A DNA stretch of 64,000 bases from Paracentrotus lividus (GCA_940671915.1 CALNVZ010003429.1:19683702-19747701), one strand, 5' to 3'; positions 31,903 through 56,960 are shown, counted from the first letter of the stretch. Translations and numbers: made by a program. The notes: a model not told the origin generated them from the sequence alone.

Positions 31903-32484
31903 TATGAGGCGCCGTTTGTAACATCATTATATAGGCTAATTATTTGTTATATAATCATTATATATTAAATAATAACAATTATTTATAAATAATTACAATT
32001 CGATTTTCATTATTTATAAATAATGGAATTACACATTTCATTGTTTATAAATAATGAAAACGGTATGAAAATTATTTATATATAATTGTTATTATTTACT
32101 AAATAATGACAAGTTAAATCTTATTATTTATATATAATGAATTACGTACTTCATTATATATAAATAATCGTAATTCATTTTTTATTATTCATAAATAATA
32201 GGATTTGAGTTTTCATTATTTAATAAATAAGAACAATTATATATAAATAAGTTTTATGCCGTTTTCATTATTTATAAATAATGAAAAATGTTCCCTATTA
32301 TTTATAAATAACGGAATTATGTACTTCCTTATTTATAAATAATTGATTCCACTCTCCATTATTTATAAATAATGTTCGGACTTTTCCATTATTTAATAAA
32401 TAATTTTTCGAGCCGTTTCCATTATTTATAAATAATGAAGTTATATGCAAATTTCGGACCGCCGAACATGAATATTCATAAGTT
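31903..32484 (+). repeat. Foldback element, left arm
   Basis: About 15 tandem variants of attatttataaataatg with spacers such as gaattacacattt, gagccgtttcc and ggactttt. The innermost part contains gttatatgcaaatttcgg and the gcggtccg complement. Confidence 0.88.
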
Positions 32485-34529
32485 GAGTCCACTATATGCA
32501 TATGCTATTCTTTGTTTCAGGTGTTGTTTTTTTTGTTTGTTTATTTTTTCATCGCTCATGCATACTGGCTTAAAATCCCACCTCGACCAGCAATTCCCTA
32601 ATTATTATTGAGATCGAAGTTTCCTCAGCAACCAAGAGGGCGACGGGGAAAGACGGTCATTTTTCAGTGCAGTTTGATGTTGGTTTACAGCCGTAAATTA
32701 TTGTAGGTTAGACCTATACCTTCTCACGTGGACCATATTCGTTGTGGCTGTGTCTGTCTGTGGAACCCCTATAGCGTCAGTACGTGGCACGGCCGCTGGA
32801 CGAGTTTCCTACGGAACACTGGCCCCGTGTAGGGACCCTAGAGAGCTAGCTGGGCGCGCGAGCGCGAGCCAACCAGCAGACAAGACATTTAGACACGATC
32901 ATGAAAGACAGGTCTCCAAAATTCATTTTTAAGTCTTAATTCATGTATTCATTAATCTAATCTATTGCATTTCAAAAAAACACATAATCACTCTTTTTCA
33001 AAAACTTTTCTGAGCCTACCATAACTTGTATAATAAGCCCAAAAATTCATATGAAATTCTTCCTCTATTATGTCTTATCCGATGTTCTAATAGTGGACAT
33101 CTTTACTCATGAATATTCATATGGGATTGGAGCTTATTATTGAGCTACACATCCTTAGCTAGTCTTATCCTCACACACATCATACGATAATTATGTGAAA
33201 TAAAATTGAAGAAAAAAAAACAGTGAAATATTCGAATTAACGCTTCTGCATTGAGTTGACTACTAAAATTCATAAGATCAATTCACATGTAAAATGGTAT
33301 TGGGTCCTAAAGTGAAATTGCTGTTCGGGGGGTTTGAACCTAATGTCTACACCCATTGGTCTACTACTAGTTGGTCTACTTCCATTTGGTCTACAGTATC
33401 TATTATTAGGTCCAATGACCTTTTAGTCTAACTAACCATCTTGGTCCATTGGACCACTAGGTCTACTAGGCATTTGTCCACAAACCAATTTGTCTACTAG
33501 GCATTTGGTCCACAACCAATTGGTACTAAAGGCGTTTGCCACAACCAATTGGTCTACTAGGCGTTTGGTGCACAACCAATTGGTAGCAATGTGACTAGCA
33601 TCCTTGGTCTCTTAGCAATTGGTCTTCTAGTAAGTGTCAACAAATGTACCAACTATGTCTTTTAATTGGTCTTGAATCATAAAGAATTTGCTCGAGCTCT
33701 GCGCTTATTTCTTTAATGAGATTGTATCCTCTTCAGAATGCATAAGCACAGAAAGCGCTTTTTAAATGCACTTTTTCAGGTTAATCGATAAAAAAACAAA
33801 AATAAAACATTAGCCCGCCCACTGCAATGCAATTTTTGAACAAATAGCAGTTGCATGTACTGTGACATTTTGAAACATGCAAAATTATCTTATGAGGAAA
33901 AAGCTGTAAACAAAACAAAAGTTGCGTGTATTGTGGGGGGGGGGGCCCTCGGGCGCAGGCCCCCGGGTAGCGCCGAAGGGGCGCCAAAGTGAGCAAAAGT
34001 TAAAAAAAGCAAAAGGAAGAAAAGACATTTTTATATCCGCGATGACCCCCCCCCTCCCCGATTATCCCTCGGCCATCCGTGATTGAACAAATTTGGTGTA
34101 GCGCCTAATACCTTTTGCCTTTTTTGGAAAAAAAAATTGGGACCGCCAACATCACGTTACATTCTTACAATATGCACACAGTAGGCCTACGACTATAACT
34201 TGTTCTGAAAATAAGGTTAAAAAAATAAAAACAATTCTTTAAAATTACCTGTTAGCCCCCCCCCCCCCCCACATTTCGCTGATCGGGGGACTTGGTAAAA
34301 ATATTTTGTCCGCCCCCTCCCTATTGAAGATTTATAGACCACAATGGTTAGTGGACCATTTGAATGTTAGACCAAATGGTTAGTGGACGAATTAGGTTTA
34401 GACTGAATGGAGGTAACGTTTTGGCTAGTGGACCAATAGGTTAATTGTAGACCAATAGGTGTTTTACCGTGTCGGGTTTGTGCGATGAAAAGAAAACATG
34501 TGTCTGAAACATAGAAAGCATAGCGACAC
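32485..34529. other. Foldback element, central domain
   Basis: No coding sequence was recognised. It includes a 95-bp module (32596-32694) also found inverted near 52765-52845, ttggtctact phrases at 33340-33660, an inverted counterpart at 34330-34470, and G or C runs at 33934, 34047 and 34257. The GC-rich frame at 32744-32932 has no domain. Confidence 0.6.
33340..33660. repeat. ttggtctact tandem phrases inside the foldback
   Basis: Units of about 36 bp: acaaccaattggtctactag then gcatttggtcc, with decay. The reverse-complement version occupies 34330-34470, forming a second, inner inverted pair. Confidence 0.75.
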
Positions 34530-35073
34530 AACTTATGAATATTCATGTCGGCGGTCCGAAAATTTGCATATAACTTCATTATTTATAATAATGAGAAAGT
34601 GGAATTAATTATTTTAAATAAGGAAGTACCTAATTCCAATTATTATAAATAATAGGGTCATTTTTCATATTATATAAATAATGAAAATTGAATTATAATT
34701 ATATAAAATAATTAAGTACAAAAGTTCATTATTTATAATAATGAAAACCGTATTACAAAAAATTGTTAAAATAATTGTTTCTTATTTATTAAATAATGAC
34801 AACTCAAATCCTATATTTATAAATAATAAAATGTGAATTGCGATTATATAAAATAAAGTACGTAATATAAATAATAAGATTGAGTTGTCATATTATAAAA
34901 TAATAACAATTAATATATAAATAATTTTATAAACCGTTTTCATTATTTATAAACAATGAAATGTGTATTCCATTTAATTAAAATAATGAAAATCGAATTG
35001 TTATTATTTATTATATAATGATTATATAACAAATAATTTGCCTATATAATGATGTTACAAACGGCGCCTCATA
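34530..35073 (-). repeat. Foldback element, right arm
   Basis: Reverse complement of the left arm but 38 bp shorter, with many one-base losses (atttataataatg where the left arm reads atttataaataatg). The losses are spread along the arm. Confidence 0.88.
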
Positions 35074-35115
35074 AGTATTGGGGTTTATTGACTGTTTGTT
35101 CCCCTATAATAATAC

Positions 35116-35262
35116 AGCCCTGTACGATAAAAAGCTAAGACCACTTGCAAATTACTATTAACCAATCAAAAGCCTTGTTGCATGCACTTTTGGCAGAATA
35201 GTTTCACTGTAAACCAATCAGAATGTTTGTAAATTATTTGTTACAGACACTGGCCTGTAATT
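35116..35262. mobile_element. TIR element with CCAATCA boxes
   Basis: Inverted ends around cagccctgtacgat and gttacagacactggcctg, with acttgcaaat / tttgtaaat inside and two CCAATCA boxes. A diverged member of the 9368 and 12285 family. Confidence 0.55.
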
Positions 35263-38200
35263 CTGAAAAAGCCAGTGACCATTTGTATTAAAATGCCACA
35301 GGCCCATAAAGACCTTAATGTCTTCCTTAGGATGTATACTTGTTTATGTCATTTTCACCATAGGCCATATAAAGGGAGTTTACAATTTCCTTTTTAACAA
35401 AATAAACATTTTGAACGAAGACATACTATGTTTTTGTGTTCATGTGTTGTAATCTTATTTAACAAAACAGGTAACTGATTTTGCGACATATACACTTTTA
35501 ACCTCAGAAAATGATAGGTTGCAGAACACTATAGGGCCTACCCCAACATATACCTTTAAAAGCAGATATAAATTAGAAATTTACATGCATCAAATTATTT
35601 TCAGACTTCATGAAAATTCATATTCAATGCAGAGTCTCTAGACAACATGCAACTATTAATTGATTTTTACAGGGTAGACATTATTTTCTACTCAGTAGAA
35701 ATATAACGAGCAATTATTGGTACAATTCATTAAAACCCTGTCTCATTTTCTCAAAATAAAAATTATAATTTACAACCATTGGCGCAACCGCAATCATATT
35801 TTTTGTACTCTTTTTCTCCTCCTGAATTCTCAAATTTCACTTTTTTTTTCTATGTACAAAAGTGGTAGGAGTTAGAGAATATACATTACAATTTCACTCA
35901 CTAGGAAAGAAATTTCAGAGTACATGTATTGCTTTAACTAAATATTGTTGTCGCAGTCTACCAAGAAACAGTAGAGTGATGAAAATTTGATTTAGCCTCA
36001 TAGTACAGTAGCATAACATACAAGAATTCCCTTAACAGCTTAAAATAAATGGTTGCTATGACATTTACTCAGGCAACATGTCCTTAATGCGATATTCCAA
36101 CTGACGTAAAGGCTCAACACTTGCATGTATTTGATAGACATAGGACTCCAAATTCAGAACACCAAAATTGCAAAATTTAATCACGGATTGTAAAAAAAGT
36201 TATCAGGACCCCGTGAAGAAATTGTTTCTGTGAGGAACCTTGGATATACAATGGCATTCATGTTGCTAGCTGATTTTCGGTTAGGTACATGTACAGTCTG
36301 TGTAAAAAAAAATGGTACAGTCGGAAAAAAAATATTTAGGTGTGAAATGTTTTCAGATGTGTGTATGTGGTACCAAAATAAAGCCAAAGGATTTTCCTTG
36401 CTGATGCACTTTGTTCTGTATAATTTGCTTTCGTAAAACAAGTTATGCTAAATTTTGTGCGACGAGGAACAAATCGAAATTGAGCACTTTATGGCCATTA
36501 TGCGAAACCTATACACAAAGGCATGGGACGGCGTGCGAAAAATGGATATTTCTTGATTGTAGAAAACTAGTCATATCTCAAAAATTACAACACCAAATGT
36601 GATGAAAAAATTGCAGATGAAAGTCCGATCTTCCTGCTTTATGAAAATACCAAATAGCAGTCTGTGATCAAACTTCATACTGTAAAAAAATGTTTTCCAC
36701 TTGTACCATTTTATTTGACACAGACTGTATATGGCAGCGGCATAGACTTCATATCAATAGCAGAACCATTCTGGCAAAAGGAAGAAGGTGATATATCAAT
36801 ACAATTCAAGTTCTTATTGTTTCTACATTCTACATAGTGCACTCTTCTTCCTGACACTCATCCTGCTAAGAGATATGTCAGGCAATACATTACATTACAA
36901 TGACTTCAGTGTTGCAGACAGACACAGTTTGCTCATGATTAAAGGATATGTTATTTTGTCAATTGCTTCCCTTTTTCATCAAGGTAGGGCAAAAATCTCG
37001 AAAGAGCAATGTGTTTTACAATCAATTTTTGACATTAAAATAGGTGCCACACTGAATATGGAAACCAATATTTCATTCATAAATATTCTTTCATTTTTAG
37101 AATAAACTTAGAAGACAGACAACAATAATGGAAGATGAAATACTTTCAAAGCAGGTTTGAAGAAAACTAAAACCTTCAATTCAGAAGTTTTTAAATCAAA
37201 CCTAAGATGTAAGATGAAAGAAAAGCAGATCAGCCAAAATTTGAGCAAAAACTAACAAAAAATAAAGTTATGATATTTTCTCTAACATTTTTTTGACACT
37301 ACAATATTCATGTTATCATTTTGTGGATTCTCAACATGTTTTGCATATACATATAAATAAATAACATTTAATTCTGCTTAGATTTGCACATTTTTGTCCG
37401 CCAAATTGAAAATAAATAATTATTTTCTTCACAACATATTTTGGATAAGGATGATAAGAGCATGTGTTCTTGAAGAAATTCAAGAACATGTGAATTCTCC
37501 GTAGACAAATATATTAGAAATAATTTCCAAATTGTTAAGTGCCAAAAACAAAAAATGTCTAACTTTCTTATCCCATGTCCGATTTCAATCAAATTTTTGC
37601 TGATCTGTTTCATACTGTCGTAACTTAGATTTAAAAACTTTTTTATTTAAAGATTTAAGTTGTCTTTAACTGATGGAAGATAGGACAGCTACTGTTACAG
37701 AAGCAGAAAATGTAAATGCAGCTATCTACAACACTGGTATGTACACCACTAGATATGAAGTATTAAAAATGAGCATACTAATTTATTTTTGTTTCAAGTA
37801 AACTTTTCTTGAACACAATTACCAGAAACAATGTATAGCAGCAAGATGAATCAAATCTGAAAATATAATACATGTATTTCATTTCTGTCAATATAATAAT
37901 ACTTCATCAATCTTGTACTTGTGTGATAATAAATTATTTGAATACATTATCAGACTCACAAGAATTTATTTGAAACCATCAGCCAATTGCTGTAGCTTTC
38001 ATTAAGGAACAGAAGAATTGTGGAACCTGATTGGCTAACAGGAATTAGAAAAGTGGGATGAACCCAAATATCCTAAAATGGGTCCATCAAATTCCATTTT
38101 GATGACTGCCAGAGAAGTCTTTGCACCTAATTGATATATGTAATACAATGAAATTTGAATAGAAGTTGGAATAACCTCTGTCTTTATCTTGCAGATTCAG

Positions 38201-39780
38201 TTTAATCAGTTTACGATGAACAATACATGAAATACATTAATTCCATAACACAGTTTTTTGTTGAAAGCAATTGGGTGGTACATGTAATACAAGCCATTTG
38301 TTCAGTTCTCCACCTTTTACAAATTTTAGTCTGAATCCTACAAGACGAAATATGTAAATTCAATTACTGACACACACACACGCACACATAAAATGTTGTT
38401 TTTTAGATTTACAGCTTTGGCAAATATTCGAACAAGGTGGTGAAAACTTTCATGCAAAATACTATATAGGTGAAAGCCTTGTTTTATAGTTAGATAAAGA
38501 ACACTTAAATATCACTGTCATGTACTAGTATTATGCAAAGCCTTTTACAAAGGGCCAACATATAGATGTTTTTTTTTTTTCTAAAAAATTTAGAAATTAA
38601 AATCTACAAAAATTTCCACTCAAAATTTGTGATCAGAATATTGTGTTTGTATTTACGGCAACTTATTAGTGTCAAAATGCATCCATTGCTCAAGGGTGTT
38701 TTGTCATTAAGACATTTGTTGCAAGAATGAGAAAATGTTGGCTGTTGATTTCACTCTGTGTAACAAAACTGCAAATCAAAACTGGGATTTCTATTTCCGA
38801 ATAGAATGAAGCACTATAACACTTCTTTTTCAATAAGGCAATGATACAATTAAGACACACTTACCAAAAGCTTAAGAACATTTGCTTTCAATAGTCACCA
38901 ATTTCAGTTACATTTTTTTAGTAAAAAGAAACCGGAGTGAAACATTCTATTTCACATACAACTTACAAATTAGTACTAATGCTCCAATGCTCTATTTCAC
39001 TCAGTTGTAATTCTTTAGAAAGTTACATGTACATGTATATCAGCTCTACAGACCAATAAAAGGCAAACATTTGTTATACTGCTTCGATTGTGAACATTCT
39101 GTGTTAGTAGATATTACATACATATTTACATACAAATATAAATGACCAAGGCATTGAGCATGTCATATGACAATATTAGGCCTATAATCTATGCAACTAT
39201 TTGATTACTAAGTACTGCGAATTTCTTCATTGTAATGTACATAAAAAACTATGACCGAATGGGCACCTGGTTTTAAGACTGTACAGATTAAAGCTTACAA
39301 TCAGTTTACTAGGAATTACACATATAAAACTGATCCCAGCTATCGATTTGCATGTAATTAAAAACAATAAATGTTATTCAAGGTGATGTTTAAAAGAATA
39401 AAAGTCGAATTGAGACAAGATTTATTAAAAAAAAATTGTTTTTACTAACATACAAAGATTCTTAGTGAGGTTTGTACCATTATGTTGTAAAATCACAGAT
39501 AAATTCATGAATATTCATGAGACTATGATTATTAACGGCTATGATTATTCATGAGCGAGTTCAGGAACATGACGATGAGTACCTTTAGTGTCAGTACTAC
39601 GAAGTATAATATGTAGGAATTGGATCCCTTTGCATCATAGAATTAGCATTGGATCAGAATTAATTAATGTGAATCCATTTGCTTTCCTTTTTTTAAAGTT
39701 GATTTTGAGTTCAGGAAAACGATGGGCTTGTTCTATAAATCTCTTTTGATTGCACTGTTTAGATCGAAGGCTGGACGATA
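35263..39780 (-). other. 3' flank or UTR of the MAK-like kinase
   Basis: No coding exon was recognised. For the minus-strand kinase, AATAAA (tttatt on plus) occurs at 39420-39425, about 0.36 kb after the stop, and several more lie further down, so the UTR end is undecided. The stretch also contains a TA-flanked MITE at 36294-36727. Confidence 0.4.
36294..36727. mobile_element. 434-bp TA-flanked MITE (Tc1/mariner-like)
   Basis: Ends cagtctgtgtaaaaaaaaa tggtac and gtaccattttatttgacaca gactg are inverted and flanked by TA on both sides. No transposase frame; small overlapping frames on the two strands are chance. Confidence 0.8.
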
Positions 39781-51845
<12,065 letters not shown>

Positions 51846-52362
51846 CTTGAAAGTCTTTTTTACTAGTCCACTTCTAGTGAAGTTATTTAAAAGTCAAGGG
51901 TTTAAAATTATTGAATAAGTTCTCAATGCCATGACTAGCAGTGTAAAGTACAAGTCCTCTGTGGTTCTTCGAAGATGCTTGTGTCGTAAACAGCCATGGT
52001 AAAGAATAGAGTTTAGAATAAGCTGGTAATTTTGTAGGTTCTCAATTAATCCAAAAGTTGCGGCGTGTACATGTACTTCTTGCTGTATGGTTTGGGGGAT
52101 GTAACTATAACTGTAGACGTGGTATGTAAACTTGACTTATGCTGTTTTACTGCACTGCAGCACTAGCGTTCGAGTTAAACAGCTGACACCATGTTCGAGT
52201 TGCACGACATACTGTGTTGACTGAAGACCTCTGAATTACGTGTTGGTATGCCTTGATGACTGTAACAGCTGGATGCTACAGCTTTCTATTGATGTTTCCT
52301 CTCTCTTTCAATATCATACTCTAATTGGCGTCTTCATGGTGTGGGCTCAATACTGACAACAT
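51846..52362 (-). promoter_or_regulatory. Presumed kinase 5' UTR
   Basis: Minus-strand DNA just upstream of the kinase ATG, bounded at 52362 by a strong acceptor-like ctgtttacacag. No core promoter is visible; the transcription start is probably further upstream or in another exon. Confidence 0.4.
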
Positions 52363-52764
52363 CTGTGTAAACAGAAAAAAAATGAAAAATATGAATTACA
52401 CACAATGCAATACAGAACTCAATTTTTGCTTCACTATACAGAGGCAGATATCAATCATGTAGTGATAAGGGGCAATTGAGAACACCAAAAACATTATAGA
52501 AAAAATGTATATTTAAAAAAATCAAAGCTTCACTTCTAGGGTCCATAACCAGCGTGCGACCAGGCTATGCATGAGTGATTTAACCAGAGCCCGCACGCGC
52601 GGACAGGGTCGTCTCTTTTTTTAATCTCATCTCGGGGTAATGACATCAGGCCAAACAATTTCGTCGTCAACTGGTTAAAGGTCAGGATTCTTCGATTAGT
52701 ATCATGTAAAGCAAGTCACAGCAAACAAATTGAAATATCTCAATCAAGAGCACATACAGCTGCA

Positions 52765-52845
52765 AACCAACATCAGTCAGTACTGAAAAATGGCTGTCTG
52801 TCGCCCTCTTGGTTGCTGAGGAAACTTCTCAATAATAATTAGCGA
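52765..52845 (-). repeat. Module shared with the foldback core
   Basis: On the minus strand: gaagtttcctcagcaaccaa then gagggcgacag..ccatttttcagta and gatgttggttt, about 85% like 32596-32694 by eye. Confidence 0.75.
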
Positions 52846-53240
52846 AACCAGCTTTAAACCTACCTCAAAATAAATTAAGATGATCTATAGTCTCATTGCA
52901 ATTTAATTCTTCCATTAGATATTTAAAATTTTGTTTAGTAGAATTTTTATACCCTCTTTTGGATATGCCACCTTGACTTGGCTGGAGCTGCTCAAGACAC
53001 TTTTCTGCATTGACTTTCCATTGGAAGAAAACTGCTGCAGTATGGTACTTCCCAGTGCAAGGTCAATTATGAATTGACCTTGCATAAAGTGTAAGTGAAT
53101 CAAGAGTAACTTTGAATTTAAAATTTTTGTTTTACACTTTACAATGTGTTTTGTCAATACTTTTTTTATTGAAATATGCAGGAAAAACAGGTCTGAAATA
53201 TAGAATTTTCAAATAATTTACCTTAATACGCTTAAATTTT
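52846..53240. other. Unassigned DNA
   Basis: A small inverted motif cttccattgg..aaggtcaatt / aattgaccttgc lies near 53055-53085; otherwise nothing recognised. Confidence 0.4.
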
Positions 53241-53714
53241 ATGGTAGAGGTACCTTAGTCCACGCAGTACATTAGTCCACGCACCCTCTAATACGCGCGA
53301 TGCGACGCGGTATGTGCGCTCATTTTCTTAAACAGTCGAGAAAACAACAAGCCTATCGGAAATATCACAAAAAACTTGGGTGAAAAATCTTTTTTTTTTC
53401 TTGTATGTTTATGATTTCATGAAATTGTCAAGAATACACGTAATTGAGACAGGAAATGCAAATTTACATTCACTTATTGTATGTGCGTGGACTAATGTAC
53501 CGTTCAATTTTGGCAAAGCAAAATTGACACGCCACGGTCGCATAATCGACTCCAGCTTGGACATTCGCCACATATTTCTGTCGTAGTTTGCTCTATAAAT
53601 GTTCCTTGGAATATTCAACATGTAATAGAGAGAATAATTTTAGATAAAAACATTGAATTATTAGACTTTTTAGCAGTTGAAAACAAAGTGCGTGGACTAA
53701 GGTACCTCCATCAT
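53241..53714. mobile_element. 474-bp MITE with repeated gtggactaa ends
   Basis: Left atggtagaggtaccttagtc cacgca and right tgcgtggactaaggtacctc catcat are inverted. Secondary copies cattagtccacgca (53270) and tgcgtggactaatgtacc (53484) lie inside, so the end motif is used four times. Confidence 0.82.
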
Positions 53715-54277
53715 ACATAAATGTCATGCAAGTCACAATGGAATAGCTGTCTATTTTTCCAACTCATCTTGTCAACATGGTATGGAAAGATGTAAATAGG
53801 GCCTACAATGTATATGCACAAGAGATCTAACGTTAGTATAAAAATCTAAAAATAAAGTTCATATCTCAAGTGGTTCTTTAGATATATTGCAATGCCAATA
53901 ATGAGTTCAGCATGTGGAATTTCATGTTAACCTCTGTGACCTCTTGATCTTTGACTTCCAAAATATATTCAGATCGTCTGAACTATAGTCTTTATAGAGT
54001 CTAACGTTAGACAGTGATACATCTAACGTTAGATCCGTTAGGGTTCTATCCCCAAACTAAGTTAATGTCTTAAGACAGTGGTTCATGAGATATCCCGATG
54101 TCTTGAAAATGAGCTCAACAGACAACACATTATTGAAGACCGCTGACACTGCACTGTACCCGTGTTGACCCTAACCACACTCTGTGGTTCTTGAGATATC
54201 GCGATAACATTATCAATCATGCAAACGGGTCGGTCGTGTGATTGGATGGACCCAAGCAGGCCTAACATTAGACCCCT

Positions 54278-55315
54278 GGGGGGCGTTTCACGAAACCATG
54301 GACAAGTTAGTCATATCTTTATCCACCAACCACGTAGTTAGCTCCAATCTTACTTAGTCGGTTACACGAAGCTCTTCCAAGCTAGACAATTTGTAATATC
54401 GATATTATCGGAGATGATGTCATCGAGCAATAGCCTTAATCACGGTTTCGTTGTTATTTAGACATTGTGGTTTAGCAAAATTTTCAATATTATCGAAATT
54501 GAAGTGATAAAATCGGTCAATAACAGTATGAAAGCTCATAAAATGATGTATAATTTATATAATATGAATTAAAACGCACAATGTTTCTTACTGCATATAT
54601 TTACAAGGTGTCAATCATGAAATTAATAAGACCACGTCAGAACATGAGATGGGTACCCCCGGATGCGCTAATTTCATAGTTTCGTAAATCAGACTATAAA
54701 AAAGTACGCTAGCTGAAAATGGAGCTAGATTGAGGTTTTTTCCTGAATTTTCTGTTTGCTCACAAAAAGAAATTAATAGTGCATTGTAATTTAAAAAGAA
54801 ATCTATTCAAAATTATTAATTTTGGGACTAATAGATCGATTTTAACTACCAACGTAGTCTCTGCGGGTCTCTTTATTTAGCTTTATGGTAAGCTAAATAA
54901 TGCTTTTGCAATTTATTCAATATTATTTCTTGATTGGATATAGATCTATTACGAGATATTATTTCTTTATTGGATATAAAAATCACTTAATTGTTAACAA
55001 CCATTTATTTTCTAGATATTAGACCAAAATCCTGAGGTTGCCACATTTTGTATGAACAAAAATGAGAAAATCGAGATTGTCGCGGCAAATGCAATTCGCC
55101 CAAACCGATCGCTTGCCATAAATTGCGTTTGATTGACGTATCAGCGCTCTCCAAAAGATATGACAGGTCCGGAGCTGTCACAAGTATTTAGTCAGCTTGT
55201 TGTCCACGATCTTGTCAGAGAGGGCGCTTCGTGGAACCCGCTTGTGGACAAGTTGTTCACTATCTCCGATTTAGTCAAGAAGTTAGACTTATGACGGTTT
55301 CGTGAAACGCCCCCC
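54278..55315. mobile_element. 1.04-kb TIR element GGGGGGCGTTTCACGAAACC
   Basis: The perfect 20-bp end ggggggcgtttcacgaaacc is repeated inverted at 55296-55315. Further in, tggacaagttagtc / tccacaagcgg-type partial pairing occurs. AGACCC stands close outside each end, a possible target duplication. No transposase frame. Confidence 0.8.
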
Positions 55316-56578
55316 AGACCCGGAAACATGATGAAACTAATTTAGTAAGGTCTGATTGAGGATCATGCCCCGTTTTGATCCCCATGCCCTCTCCCTTGAT
55401 TTGTGATCAGTCTTGAGTTGACTTGCACTCTTTGCTCACTCTCACACTGATGACCCGAGTCACATCACAACACAGTCACCACCATCAGCTCAGGATGATT
55501 CAATGAGACATTGCATTGCAGCGCAGCGGTACGGTACGTGCGACTGCGAATGCAAGAGAATTAGCAGCGCAGCGATCAATAAAACATCGATAAAAAAAAC
55601 GCATTTATATCAACGTACACCGCTCTTTTTAACTATTATCTGAATAGTAAAATGTATACTTACCATAGTATAACTTTAAAACTTCTTGATAATTCCACAA
55701 TAAATGACGAGAAGATACCAACAATGACCAATCTTTCGATTTACCATCCAAATTTTCATTCACACTCTACCCGGATCGGCCCGCGACGCAATTTCGCATA
55801 CCGAATGCATGTACACAATTCACACGTAAAAAACACACAAATTTATTTACACGTAAATGCCATAGCAATATCCCAACAGGCACTTCGATCGCATCATATT
55901 CGGTAGATAATAGACGGTCAATTGTGAATTGGCTTGTTGTAGTGGTAACCATGCGCTGTTTGTGCGCACTGTCTTGAAGTCTGTCATAGATCTCTGTCTA
56001 CGTTCTAATGTTTAAAAAGTGGAAACTTCCGAGAAAAAAAAAAAAAAAAAAAAAAAGAGGGGGGGGGGAGGGTTGAAGAGAGGGCAGAGAAAGGCAGTAG
56101 AATCATAGAAATCCAAGATGTGTTGGATTCTATGGGTGAAATAAGGATTACAGGAAATGGGGTAGGCCTGGTTTCCACCCCCAGAAAAAAATGCCAGAAA
56201 ACACATCTCTCCCGGCATTTTGCATCGATGTCGGCCTAAAGCATCTACTCTTTCTCTATTGCCAGTCATTTATTTTATTTTTAATGACCCCCCCCCCATA
56301 CACACTTTTTTTTAAAGCGATTTATATTGTATTCGGCACAGACTCCACCTCCCACCCCCCCCCCCCCCTCACTCAGGGGTCAACATACACGTATGCTCGT
56401 TCCGGATTAGAGACCCCCTATCTCGTGCGGGAAGCCGTGATTATTATAAGGCCTACTGTAGACTTTTGGAAGGAAGCTGCATCAAACCCCTATTCAGGCT
56501 TTTGGAAGACTACCCAGAAAAATTACCCCATTTCAAAGGTTTTTGAACCATATTCGGGACCTATGGATTTTTCCTCCG

Positions 56579-56616
<38 letters not shown>

Positions 56617-56960
56617 AATTAAATATAGTTGGGGGGGGGAAATGCTTAAAGACCCATATTTTCAATGATTTCTTGGGATTTTCACCCTGTCCCTCTGCCC
56701 CCTCCCCCTTGTCCCCTGCTCGGGCCGGGACAGGGAATATAGACGATCGCCCAGATTTACCAACTGAACATTACCCCTAAGGCCAATTGATGACCTCCTT
56801 GATAGGCCGAAGGTCGGGAAAAAATTAACGCCTACCTCTGGATCATTCTGGATCCGCCACTGCGAACACGTAATTTTTTTTATATGGCTGGATTCATTTG
56901 TCTGAAAATCATGAAAATGAAATGAGATTCGTTTCATCCAACTACACACTAAGAAATAGA
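55316..56960. other. Gene-free DNA with homopolymers
   Basis: A-runs at 56033-56055 and 56580-56613, C-runs at 56288 and 56358, and the dispersed phrase ctggatccgccactg near 56850. Frames through these are low-complexity. Confidence 0.5.

Larger units (their letters stand above)
31897..35079. mobile_element. 3.2-kb foldback transposon, TU-like
   Basis: Arms of about 582 bp (31903-32484) and 544 bp (34530-35073) are inverted copies. Each starts tatgaggcgccgtttgtaac at the outside and ends near aacttatgaatattcatg inside. The arms are mostly tandem 25-40 bp units around the palindrome cattatttataaataatg. The insertion is flanked by the direct repeat AGTATT (31897-31902 and 35074-35079). The 2-kb centre has no transposase. 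Long arms built of tandem short repeats are the description of sea-urchin TU foldback elements; membership is inferred from structure only. Confidence 0.85.

Noticed and set aside
32098-32501. AT-rich hairpin chain as a replication origin or matrix attachment region
   Set aside because: The inverted second copy and flanking direct repeats show it is a transposon arm; no independent evidence for an origin.
32744-32932. GC-rich 62-codon frame inside the foldback
   Set aside because: No domain or transposase motif; short and within a repeat core.
56191-56622. 143-codon plus-strand frame ending in poly-Lys
   Set aside because: Runs through poly-C and poly-A tracts; non-coding composition.
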